DNA from: Thinopyrum elongatum
Taxonomy: Eukaryota > Streptophyta > Magnoliopsida > Poales > Poaceae
Direction of reading: 5' to 3'
DNA: 64,000 nucleotides
Assembly: GCA_011799875.1 (NCBI GenBank)
Contig: CM022299.1
Span: 216,193,018 to 216,257,017, forward strand
Shown: positions 1 to 9,263 of the stretch, piece by piece
How positions within the stretch are numbered: the stretch's first letter is position 1
Layout: each line of letters begins with the position of its first letter
Notes under the pieces: generated by a model
The model's input: only the letters and a program-made list of their open reading frames with translations
The model's database searches: none
What the model was told of the DNA's origin: nothing
Position numbers and translations under genes: made by a program

Positions 1-462
1 GCCAGTCGCCAAGATGGCGTGGTGACGAGGTGGAGGCACTTGTGGACCAGGGGTTCCGTTTAGTGCACCGGCTGGGTCAGCTTGCTCCGGGGGCGGTGCA
101 TGCCCTGCGGCCGCACCCGTAGCGGGGGCGGCCGAAGGATTGCGATTCGCCCCAGAGCGAGTGCCACCACTTTGGCTGTGCCCTTCGGCTGGGCGAAGAG
201 GTGCAGACGAAATGATCGCTCTACCCGTACCTCGTAGGGCGTGACCGCTGGGATGCTGTTGGTGTTGTCCTTCTTCGGTGCCTCCTGCTCCTGTTTTTGC
301 CACAGGGGAGGTGGTGACGACGCCGCCTGCGTCGACCACATCCCCCGCAGCATCCACATCCCCAGGCGTCCCCGTAGCCCCCACGGCATCGATGGTCACT
401 GGCGGCGGGGCCTTCGAGGAGGACGGCTGGGCGGCGGCACCGGGTTTCTTCTTGGGCGCCAT
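1..462 (-). CDS. gag: Gag N-terminal region, Tat-type Gypsy (partial, open at window edge)
   Basis: From the ATG at 462 the minus strand is open without a stop to the window edge (154 codons), beginning MAPKKKPGAAAQPSSSKAPP. This matches the gag start at 9264 on the plus strand, with shared Ala/Pro/Gly-rich low-complexity sequence and a common block around GAGGT-EGxHQQHP. Gag forms the virus-like particle of the retrotransposon. In this family the N-terminal part is a variable Pro/Ala-rich region and the conserved capsid core follows, which lies outside the window. The start was chosen because it falls about 80 bp past the PBS and is the homologous ATG in both copies. Unlike the copy at 9264, no frameshift is visible here. 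Confidence 0.75.
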   Translation of the reverse strand, partial: MAPKKKPGAAAQPSSSKAPPPVTIDAVGATGTPGDVDAAGDVVDAGGVVTTSPVAKTGAGGTEEGQHQQHPSGHALRGTGRAIISSAPLRPAEGHSQSGGTRSGANRNPSAAPATGAAAGHAPPPEQADPAGALNGTPGPQVPPPRHHAILATG

Positions 463-544
463 GGACGATGGAGCGGTCGATGAGGAGAACGATGAAGAAG
501 TTGACGCGCTACGTACGCTTCTCGGTTCGCGCAAGTGCTTCCCC

Positions 545-563
545 CTACCTGGCGCGCCAAAGA
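545..563 (-). promoter_or_regulatory. Primer-binding site of Tat-type element
   Basis: Directly after the LTR terminus TGACA the minus strand reads TCTTTGGCGCGCCAGGTAGG, the same motif as at 9163-9185. Its place right after the 5' LTR identifies it as the site where a tRNA primes minus-strand DNA synthesis. Which tRNA is used was not determined. Confidence 0.7.
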
Positions 564-1476
564 TGTCAGGGGAAACCACGGCCACCTATGGGGCCATGAG
601 CCCCTTGTGGTTCGGCAAGGGGGATGAGCACACTGCACAAAGAGCGGAGAATGTCGCGCAGCACGGCAGAGATCACAAGGGCGATTTTACCCAGGTTCGG
701 GCCGCCGCGAGGCGTAAAACCCTACTCCTGCTTTGGTGGATTGATGGTGGATTGTGGTGGAAACGCAGCGTTCTTGCCCGGCTGGGTTGCGTCGGGGCGA
801 GAGCAGCTACGCGCGTACGAGTGTACGAGGGTCCGAATCCTTTCTATGGTTGCCATGGGCCTCCTTTTATAGATCAAGGGGTCACCACAGTGGCAAATCA
901 GTCATTGTGTACTGATTAGATAGCAAACAGTGCTATCATACCTAACTCTGCAGACAGGGCAGAGCGCAATAAATGCACCGCTTAGTGTCACATCATGGCC
1001 TGTCCGGCACGCCTTGCCGGGCTGTTTGGCCACCTTCTCTCCTATCCGCATGACACGTCGCTAGACGGGTGTCATTTGGAGGTGATTTCTGTAGGAAGTG
1101 GCTGCCATGTGGCAGAGAACAGCCACCTAGTCACTTTGGGGCTTGACACCGCACCGATCGATGACTTGCGTTGCCGTGAGGTGGTGCGGTGGAGCCTTGG
1201 CGGGGTATTTTGCCTTCGTAGGGCCCGGCAGGCCTGCCGGGATGGTCTTGAGGCTTGCTTCCGGGGCAACCTTGACCTTGCCAGGCTCGCCCGCCCGGCA
1301 AGGGAGGTTTTCCCTTAGTGGTGTCTTGCTCCTTTGGCTTGACTTGGTCTTCTTGATCTACACTCTGATTCTTCAAAGAGCTGATCTCTTGTGCTTGGTC
1401 TGATCTTGGATGTTGCAATCTTGATCTTAGGCCTGTGCACAGTCTGGGCAACGGACCCGGGGTTTGTTGCACCGAA
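564..1476 (-). repeat. 5' LTR of Tat-type Gypsy (minus strand)
   Basis: About 913 bp. It starts near 1476 with CGGTGCAACAAACC, ends TGACA at 564, and matches the LTRs at 8283-9162, 31964-32868 and 3531-4438. It contains the family's GC-rich hairpins (CCCGGCAAG/CTTGCCGGG type) and a TATA box. The outermost bases at 1476 differ from the usual TGTCGG start, so the exact edge is uncertain by a few bases. Confidence 0.85.
863..872 (-). promoter_or_regulatory. TATA box in Tat LTR
   Basis: Minus strand reads CTATAAAAGG, followed by GAGGCCCATGGCAACC. The same block occurs in all four LTR copies of this family in the window, at the same place relative to the LTR end, so it is the likely Pol II core promoter. 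Confidence 0.6.
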
Positions 1477-2153
1477 ATTGGGTGTTTTGGATTTTTTCCT
1501 CGCAAGGATTCTCTCTCAAAGGCATCAGAGGTGGGTTGTTCTCAAACGACAAAAGTCGTGCACTAACTTTGAGCAGCCACCAATTTATGGTGTAGGGGGT
1601 GGGCTATTTATAGCCAGGAGGCAACCCAACATGATATGTCCGAAATGACCCTGGGTCACTAAGGAACCAACACATGTCCAACGATCGGATTTCAAACACA
1701 CGCGGTAGCTTGACTTGGGCTACAAGGAAAGCTGACTCATACAACTCTGGATAAGATTTTCTCTCATTGTCTTCACTCGAAGACATAGGATTTGGGTTGA
1801 GCATCACGTCAGTTTTCTGACTTTGTTCACTTGGACTCCACTTGACAGTTTGGTGGTTTCAATGACTCAAGAAAGAAGAAAATGAAACGATGAAACAAAC
1901 AATGACTTCGCACTCCATTGTCTTCAAGTGAATGTCTTCACATGTCATTATCTTTTACGTGAATGTCTTCACGAACCACCATTGTCTTCAATGTCTTCAT
2001 ACATTTTTAGGGGTCATGTCTGATAGGAAAACCGAATCAGTGAGGGACTTCTACTTGTGTTCTCCTGCAATTCTCACAAACACATTAGTCCCTCAACCAC
2101 GTTTGTCGTCAATACTCCAAAACCAACTAGGGGTGGCACTAGATGCACTTACA
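1477..2153 (-). repeat. SIRE-type Copia 3' LTR fragment (Copia B)
   Basis: Minus-strand LTR starting TGTAAGTGCATCTAGTGCC at 2153 and matching 53736-53066. It is interrupted at about 1477 by the Tat-type element, so only the first 677 bp are present. It lies directly after a purine tract and the end of the second ORF, so this is the 3' LTR. It carries a TATA box and a cluster of GTCTTC motifs (plus-strand sense). Confidence 0.8.
1605..1612 (-). promoter_or_regulatory. TATA box in Copia LTR
   Basis: TATAAATA on the minus strand within GGCTATAAATAGCCCACC; the same position in the second LTR copy is 53188-53195. Confidence 0.55.
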
Positions 2154-2167
2154 ATCTCCCCCTTTTT
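2154..2167 (-). promoter_or_regulatory. Polypurine tract of Copia B
   Basis: Minus strand AAAAAGGGGGAGAT sits immediately before the LTR start TGTAAG. It is the standard plus-strand DNA priming site and is repeated at 53737-53750. Confidence 0.75.
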
Positions 2168-3530
2168 GGTGATTGATGACAAACTGGTTGAAGTTTTCAA
2201 CGGGGATAAAAGTATGTGAAAGTTAAAGTACGTGGTCATTGGCTTCATGAAGTTGAACGGGCTCCCCCTGAAGATGTGCATATAAGTAATTTGCCTTTGA
2301 ATGCAAATGCACATTGCAGGTTTTGCTTTGTGGAGATCTCCTTCTATTCATGAAGTCAAATCATCGTGCATACAAAAATATATTGAAGATAATGACATGC
2401 ACAATGAAAAATGGGCGTCTGCAGAATGATTTCACGCGCATAAGATAGGAATTCAACCACGCAATCAAAGATAGCAGAAAATGTAGCAGACGTCCCATCT
2501 GGACTTAAGTGTTACAACTCAAAACCAATAGTTCAAGAACGAGAGTTGCAAAACTTAACAAAAATAAAGCACCCGACCCATATAGACCCGCTTGAAGACT
2601 ATCAACCCATATGCTTCTCCCCCTTTTGTCATCGAATGACCAAAAAGGAATGAAGACATAGGGTGTCTAAGCGTTCCCTGAAGGTGTTGGTGAAGATGTT
2701 GGGGCCGCCGGGTCGACATTGGAGTTTGGTGGTGCGGTAGGGCTTGATGCAGCATCTTGATGCAGTGAAGCCATAACTGGTGAAGTGGCGTTGTCCTCCT
2801 CATCAATGACTCATGCAACAACTGTTTGAGCTGCTGAAGAGTAGTCAGAATCTTCAATGGATGGTGTAGGACGCCAACTTGCAGATTGCGGAGGCCTAGA
2901 GTCAAACCTGAATCTTTCAGTGAAGCCATCTGCAGTGAGTTCATCTTCAGAACAGAGCAGAGTGAGGCTCTTCTAGGCATGCCGACAGGCTTTGTGTGCA
3001 ACAAATGAATTCTTGGTGGAGAGGTTGCGAATGCGATTGGCATCCACAAGAAGACTTTGCATCTAACGCTTCATCCAATCATGAAGCCTATCATGCTTCT
3101 GATGGAGAGAGACTAGAAGTTCTCTATCATTGAGGACATGCGCACGCTTCTGAGGCCTTTGATGGACTGTGCTGGAGGTTGCATCGGTGTTAGCACGATG
3201 CGGCAGCCTAAGCTGACCGACAAGTTGACCAGCAACAGTATTGGGGTTGGGCACATGAACGGCTTCAAGAGTTTCAGAGAAGCTCTGGAAGGCAGCATAG
3301 TCTTCTCGGACTGGTTTCTTGGCAGGCTCTGGATATATGGCTTCATGAGACATATCAACTTCAGGTAAGAAGACAACATGATTGCACGCTAAAGCTTGAT
3401 AGTTGATTGAAGAATGAAGCTTAATTAACCGCATTATCCATGGTGCATAGAATTTTTGGCCAAAGAGATCAATGCCTGAAGCAGCCAACTGCCTGATGAA
3501 GAAGTCATGAGTGTTGAAGCGGATGCCATT

Positions 3531-4438
3531 TGTCGGGGTACACAAACAGGGGTGTATGTTTTCCCCTGACTTGTGCATGGACAACAAGCCACCGCCCCGG
3601 CAAGGTTGTAACATCCAAAGCAATATCAAGTGGAAGAGGCAGCTCTTTGAGAAATCAAAGGGTAGATCAAGAAGACCAAGACAAGCTAAATGAGCAAGAC
3701 ACCACTAAGGGAAAGCCTCCCTTGCCGGGCAGGCGAGCCTGGCGAGATCGAGGTGGCCCCGAAGGCAAGCCTGTCAGGCGCGACGAAGGCAAACTACCCC
3801 GCCAAGGCTCCACCGCACCACCTCGCAGCGACGCAAGTCATCAATCGGTGCGGTGTCGAGCCCGCAGGTGAGTAAGTGGCTGTTATTTGGCACGTGGCAG
3901 ACATTTCCTATGGAAATCACCTCCAAATGACACCCGTCCAGAGACGTGTCAAGCAGATAGATGAAAAGGTGGCCAAACAACCCGGCAAGGCTTGCCGGGC
4001 ATGCCACGATGTGACACTAAGCGGCGCATTTAATGCGCTCTGCTCTGTCTATAGAGTTAGGTATGATAGCACTATTCGCTATCTGATCAGTGCAGAATGA
4101 CTGATTTGCCACTGTGGTGAACCCTTAACCTATAAAAGGAGGGCCATGGCAACCATAGAAAGGATTCGGACCCCTATACTTTCGTACGCGCGTAGCTGCT
4201 CTCGTCCCGAGGCAACCCTGCCGGGCTAGAGCGCTGTGTTTCCACCACAATCCACCATCAATCCACCAAAGCAGGAATAGGGTTTTACGCCTCGCGGTGG
4301 CCTGAACCTGGGTAAAAACTGCCCGTGTGATCTCTGCCGTGCTGTGCTACGTTCTCCGCTCTTTGTGCAATGTGCTCATCCCCCTGGCGAACCACAAGGG
4401 GCTGATGGCCCCATAGGTGGCCGTGGTTTCCCACGACA
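3531..4438 (+). mobile_element. Solo LTR of Tat-type Gypsy
   Basis: 908-bp LTR from TGTCGGGGTACACAAACAGG to CCCACGACA, flanked by the 5-bp direct repeat CCATT (3526-3530 and 4439-4443), which proves insertion and later LTR-LTR recombination. It is the most diverged at its 5' end (about 100 bp unlike the other copies) but closely matches them afterwards, so it may be a subfamily. It lies inside the Copia B second ORF. Confidence 0.9.
4130..4139 (+). promoter_or_regulatory. TATA box in solo Tat LTR
   Basis: CTATAAAAGG followed by AGGGCCATGGCAACC, the family's conserved core promoter block. Confidence 0.55.
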
Positions 4439-4911
4439 CCATTGAGAATTAGAAGACCAATGTCTTCATGGTGCCTTCAATCTTCACAGAGGGGGAGTGT
4501 CCTTTAATTGTCCACAGAGTATGCCGCACAATGTGGTAGATGGTGCAAGGCAGATACTCGAGGTCATTGACAAAGAAGTGGGTTGGGTACTCAGCATCTG
4601 CAGGCAATGTATTCATCATGCTTAGCATTTGGCTCATGTTTGGCTCTGGCTTCTGGAAGATGCTTTCAAGTTCCTTTTCATACAGCTGACAACCTGGCTC
4701 ATAAAGATCACCAGGAGTGGGCAGGGAAGTAAGCTCGATGATATCCTAAGCTTTGGCTTCATGGTGAACATCTCCTATCATCCACTCAAGGACCCATGTC
4801 TTCAGATCCCTGTTGTAGCCTGATATGTGCAAAGTGGCATAAAATTGGAGCAGAAGGTCTTCATTCCAGCGCTCCTTGTCGACGACAAAGGGGAGCAAGC
4901 CAACGTCTCTG

Positions 4912-4948
4912 AAGCCCGCGGTACATCAAGATCGTGTCAAATCAAGAA

Positions 4949-4985
<37 letters not shown>

Positions 4986-5547
4986 AAACACATAGCTACT
5001 AGTACATACCCTCAGCCTCGAGAGTGAACTACTCCCTCCTTGTCAAGGAGGCCGCCGGGATGATGAAGATGGCCTCCGGTGATGATTTCCCCCTCCGGCA
5101 GGGTGCCGGAACGGGCTTCCGATTGGTTTTCCATGGCTACAGAGGCTTGCGACGGTGGAACTTCCGATCTAGGGTTCTTTTCGGAGGTTTGGGTATTTAT
5201 AGGAATTTTTGGCATCAGTCTCACATCAAGGAGGTGCCCAAGGGGCCCACAAGCTGGGAGCTTGCGCCCTGGGGAGTAGGGCACGCCCCCTGGCTTGTGG
5301 ACTCTTCGGTCACCTCCTGGTCCAGCTCTGGTGCTTCGGGGGTCTCTTTTGGTCCATAAAAAATCACCGTAAATTTTCAGCCCATTCCGAGAACTTTTAT
5401 TTCTGCACAAAAAATGACACCACGGTAGTTCTGCTGAAACAGCGTCAGTCCGGGTTAGTTCTAATAAAATCATACCAAAACCATATAAAATTGTTGCAAA
5501 CATGGCATGAATACTTCATAAATTATAGATACGTTGGAGACATATCA
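4912..5547 (-). repeat. Truncated Athila-type LTR
   Basis: 636 bp of LTR. It resembles 47902-48540 at the start (TCTCCAACGTATCTATAATTT) and again through the TATA box (minus-strand TATAAATA, 5194-5201) and the GA run. The middle differs markedly, so it is a different subfamily from the element at 41543. Confidence 0.75.
4952..4983. repeat. (GA)n microsatellite
   Basis: About 16 uninterrupted GA units inside the Athila LTR; the homologous place in the other copies is a shorter CT run (42178 and 48481). Confidence 0.95.
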
Positions 5548-7891
5548 GCATCCCCAAGCTTAGTTCCTGCTCGTCCTCAAGTAGGTAAATGATAAAAGAA
5601 AGAATTTATGAAGTGTGAATGCTACCTAACATATTTATCAATGTACTCGTCTTTATTCTGGCATGAATGTTCAGATCCATAAGATTCAAAACAAAAGTTT
5701 AATATTGACATAAAGACAATAATAATTCAAGCATACTAATAAAGCAATCATGTCTTCTCAAAATATCATGGCCAAAGAAAGTTATCCCTACAAGATCATA
5801 TAGTCTGGCTATGCTCTATCTTCATCACACAAAATATTTCATCATGCACAACCCTGATGACAAGCCAAGCAATTGTTTCATACTTTTAATGTTCTCAAGC
5901 TTTTTCAACTTACATGAGCATGAGCCATGGATAAAGCACTATAGGTGGAATAGAGTATGGTGGAGGTTGTGAGGAGAAGACTAAAAGGAGAAAGTCTCAC
6001 AGCAACTAGGCAAATTAATGAGCTATGGAGATGCCCATCGATTGATATCGATGCAAGTGAGTAGGGATTGCCATGCAATGGATGCACTAGAGCTATAAGT
6101 GTATGAAAGCTCAAAATGAAAACAAAGTGGGTGTGCATCCAACTTGCTTGCTCACGAAGACCTAGGGCAATTTGAGGAAGCCCATCATTGGAATATACAA
6201 GCCAAGTTCTATAATGAAAATTCACACTAGTATATGAAAGTGATAAAATAGGAGACTCTCTATCATGAAGAAAATGGAGCTACTTTGAAGCACAAGTGTG
6301 GAAAAAGGATAGTAACATTGTCCCTTCTCTCTTTTTCTCACATTTTTTGTTTGGGCTTTTTGGCCTCTCTTTTTTATTTTGGGCTCTTTGGCTCTTTTTT
6401 TGGCCTCTTTTTTTGGGCTCTTTGGGCTCTTTTTATTTTTTTAAGTCCGGAGTTTCATCCCAACTTGTGAGGGAATCATAGCTTCCATCATCCTTTCCTC
6501 ACATGGGACAATGATGTAATAATCATGATCATCACACTTTTATTTACTTACAACTCAAGAATTACAGCTCGATACTAGAACAAAATATGACTCTATATGA
6601 ATGCCACCGGCGGTGTACCGGGATGTGCAATGATCAAGAGTGACATGTATAAAAAAATATGAAAGGTGGCCAAGCCACAAATACTAGGCCAACTACATAA
6701 TCATGCAAAGCAATATGACAATGATGGTATGTGTCATAATAAACGGAACGGTGGAAGTTGCATGGCAATATATCTCGGAATGGCTATGAAATTGTCATAA
6801 TAGGTAGGTATGGTGGCTGTTTTGAGGAAGGGTATATATGGTGGGTTTAATGCACCGGCGAAAGTTGCGCGGTACTAGAGAGGCTAGCAATGGTGAAAGG
6901 GTGAGAGTGCGTATAATCCATGGACTCAACATTAGTCATAAAGAACTCACATACTTGTTGCAAAAATTTATTAGCCATCAAAGCGAAGTACTAATAAGCA
7001 TGCTCCTAGGGGGATAGATTGGTAGGAAAAGACCATCACTCGTCCCTGACAGCCACTCATAAGGAAGACAATCAAAAAATAAATCATGCTCCGACTTCAT
7101 CACATAACGGTTCACCACACGTGCATGCTTCGGGAATCACAAACTTTAACACAAGTATTTTTACCAATCCACAATTACTCACTAGCATGACTCTAATATC
7201 ACCATCTTTATATCTCAAAACAAATGAAAGGAATCAAACTTCTCATATATTCAATGCTCTTCATGAAACTTTTTAGTATATCCCTCTTGAATACCCATCA
7301 TATTAGGACTAAATTCATAACCTAAGCAAATTGCCATACTATTTATGAGACTCTCAAAATAATATAAGTGAAGCATGAGATCTCATCAATTTCTTCAAAA
7401 TAAAACCACTGCCGTGCTCTAAAAAGATATAAGTGAAGCACTAGAGCAACTGACAAACTCCTCCAAAAAGATATAAGTGAAGATCAATGAGTAGTCAAAT
7501 AATTAAGTAGCTATGTGAAGATTCTCTCTCATTTAAGAATTTCAGATCTTAAGTATTTTATTCAAACAGCAAGCAAAACAAAATAAAATGACATTCTAAA
7601 AATAGCACACATCATGTGAAGAAGCAAAAACTTAGGCTCAACCGATACTAACCGATAATTCTTGATGAAGAAAGGTGGGATGCCTACCGGGGCATCCCCA
7701 AGCTTATATGCTTGAGACTTCTTGAAATATTATCTTGGGATGCCTTGGGCATCCCCAAGCTTGAGCTTTTGTGTCTCCTTAATTCCTTTTATATCACGGT
7801 TTCCCTAAATGTTAAAAACTTCATCCGCACAAAACTCAACAAGAACTCATGAGAAGTGTTAGTATGAATCAATGCAACACCTTATCATTCT
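5548..7891 (-). other. Non-coding internal region of Athila fragment
   Basis: No convincing gene. Minus strand ends in the polypurine tract AAGCTTGGGGATGC (5548-5561) next to the LTR. The same 14-mer recurs at 7692-7705 and 7749-7762. A T-rich tract with GGGCTCTTTGG units (about 6335-6445) corresponds to the A-rich tract at 46995-47115 in the intact element. The short ORFs here are not conserved with the other copy. Confidence 0.7.
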
Positions 7892-8282
7892 CACTGGTAC
7901 AGCGAGGTGCTATACAAACGGTTTTTAACCCCTTTCCACAACGGTGTTCTGAACCGTCACCAAGTGAGTGACTGCGATAGGGGGGTCCTGCCCACACGAC
8001 CCAGAAACCGTCGGGGATATGCCCTTCTGGCACACACGCTCGACAAAATAAGGTCGCGTGCGACCGGCGAGCGATCAAATACGGTTATACGTACAGTAGT
8101 GATAAAAAATACAATTATACAGGCAAAATCATTTTCGGTCGTAAGTACATCCCACACAGTCAATCCCCGCTAAATGTTTCCGTTCATATATACATCCCAC
8201 ACAGTCGCTCCAAGGAAAACGTTTCCGTTCGTAGGTACATCGCACACAATTTTCCCCATTAAATCATTTGTGATAGCGTTGC
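7892..8282. repeat. CACTA left terminal and subterminal region
   Basis: Contains the CACT terminus and, at about 8138-8270, three imperfect copies of a roughly 50-bp unit with GTACATCCCACACAGTC and GTTTCCGTTC. Such subterminal motifs are where CACTA-type DNA-binding proteins act in known systems. The sequence stops at 8282 where the Tat element inserted and resumes at 32869/32874. Confidence 0.75.
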
Positions 8283-8519
8283 TGTCAGTGCAACAAACCC
8301 TGGGTCCGTTGCCCAGACTGTGCATAGGCCTAAGGACAAGATTGCAGCACCCAAGATCAGACCAAGCACAAGGGATCAGTTATTTGAAGGATCAAAGTGC
8401 AGATCAAGAAGACCAAGACGAGCCAGAGAAGCAAGATATCACTAAGGGAAAAACCTCCCTTGCCGGGCAGGCAAGCCTGGCAAGGTTGGGGTTACCCCGG
8501 AAGCAAGCTTCCAGATCAT

Positions 8520-8537
8520 CCCGGCAGGCCTGCCGGG
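8520..8537. repeat. Perfect 18-bp palindrome in LTR
   Basis: CCCGGCAGGCCTGCCGGG is self-complementary over its full length. A second near-palindrome, with arms CCCGGCAAG and CTTGCCGGG around one base, is at 8729-8747. Both recur in the other copies of the LTR. Confidence 0.85.
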
Positions 8538-8877
8538 GCTTACGGAGGCAAACTACTCCACCGCACCACCTCACAGTGACGCAAGTCATCGATCAGTGCG
8601 GTGTCAAGCCCCTAAGTGACTAAGTGGCTCCTTCCTGCCACATGGCAGCCACTTCCTACGGAAAATACCTCCAAATGACACCCATCCAGAGACGTGTCAA
8701 GCAAGCAGGCATGAAGCTGGCAAAACAGCCCGGCAAGGCTTGCCGGGCGCACTGTGATGTGACATTGAGCGGCACATTTAATGCGCTCTGTCCGCCTGCA
8801 GAGTTAGGTATGATAGCACCGTTTGCTATCTAATCAGTGTGTAAAAGACTGATTTGCCATTGTGGTGACCCCTTTAT

Positions 8878-8887
8878 CTATAAAAGG
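8878..8887 (+). promoter_or_regulatory. TATA box in 5' Tat LTR
   Basis: CTATAAAAGG upstream of AGGCCCATGGCAACC; conserved in all copies. Expected to drive the genomic RNA of the element. Confidence 0.65.
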
Positions 8888-9166
8888 AGGCCCATGGCAA
8901 CCGTAGAGAGGATTTGGACCCTCGCACATTCATACGCGCGTAGCCACTCTCGCCCCGAGGTAACCCTACCGGGCAAGAGCGCTGTGTTCTCCACCATTAT
9001 CCACCATCAATCCACCAGGCAGCCCGAACGTGGGTAAAAACTGCCCGTGTGATCTCTGTCGTGCTGTGTTGCGCTTCTCCGCTCTTTGTGCAATGTGCCC
9101 ATTCCCCTCGCCGAACCAAACGGGGCTCATGGCCCCATAGGTGGCCGTGGTTTCCCACGACATCTT

Positions 9167-9185
9167 TGGCGCGCCAGGTAGGGGG
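9167..9185 (+). promoter_or_regulatory. Primer-binding site of Tat-type element
   Basis: TGGCGCGCCAGGTAGGGGG lies 4 bp after the LTR end. Position and conservation with 545-563 mark it as the tRNA primer site; the tRNA species is not resolved. Confidence 0.75.
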
Positions 9186-9263
9186 AATCACTTGCGCGAA
9201 CCCGAGAGCGTAAGCAGCGCGTCATCTTCATCGACATTTTCGTCATCAGCGGCTCCATCGACT

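Larger units (their letters stand above)
1..1476 (-). mobile_element. Tat/Retand-type Gypsy element, 5' end (third copy)
   Basis: Minus-strand LTR retrotransposon running off the left edge. Reading leftwards there is a 5' LTR (1476-564), a primer-binding site and an open gag start. LTR, PBS and gag N-terminus all closely match the element at 8283-32868, so it is the same family. It inserted into the LTR of the Copia B element: Copia LTR sequence resumes at about 1477 and matches 53066 onward. The TSD cannot be checked because the other end is outside the window. Confidence 0.85.
2555..4911 (-). pseudogene. Second ORF of SIRE-type Copia, 3' part, interrupted by a solo LTR (Copia B)
   Basis: Minus-strand remnant of the long ORF that lies between pol and the 3' LTR in SIRE-type elements, sometimes called env-like; its function is not established. 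Pieces are 4911-4444, then 3530-3063 (ending in a stop at 3063) and 3049-2555, which ends with a natural-looking stop. They align with 55553-54130 of Copia A and include the shared block NGIRFNTHDFFIRQLAASG and LDDRELLVSLHQK-like sequence. A solo Tat LTR with its TSD CCATT splits the coding sequence at 3531-4438. Everything upstream (the first roughly two thirds of the ORF and all of pol) is absent; at 4911/4912 the sequence changes to Athila LTR. Here the C-terminal end is better preserved than in Copia A. Recognition of the ORF type is by position and by comparison between the two copies only. Confidence 0.7.
4912..7891 (-). mobile_element. Athila-type Gypsy fragment (3' internal region plus truncated 3' LTR)
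   Basis: Minus-strand fragment: non-coding internal sequence from 7891 down to 5548, then an LTR starting TGATATGTCTCCAACG at 5547 and truncated at about 4912. It matches the internal 3' part and LTR start of the element at 41543-49552 (7891 corresponds to about 45606). Another 29 bp of the same element lie at 51910-51938, beyond the CACTA that split it. The fragment fills the place where Copia B should have the rest of gag, pol and the start of its second ORF. Neither a 5' LTR nor any gag-pol sequence of this element is present. Confidence 0.8.
8283..9162 (+). repeat. 5' LTR of Tat-type Gypsy
   Basis: 880 bp, TGTCAGTGCAACAAACC to CCCACGACA. It is 25 bp shorter than the 3' LTR, mainly because about 27 bp before CCCGAACGTGGG (near 9020) is missing here. 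It contains two strong palindromes, 8520-8537 and 8729-8747. Confidence 0.93.

Noticed and set aside
5012..5592. ORFs of 111-163 codons on both strands
   Set aside because: They lie within the Athila LTR; the matching ORFs in 41751-42149 and 48066-48452 are the same LTR stretch and lack family features.
6285..6481. Hydrophobic Phe/Leu-rich ORFs resembling membrane peptides
   Set aside because: They are translations of a T-rich tract that is an A-rich tract on the sense strand of the element.
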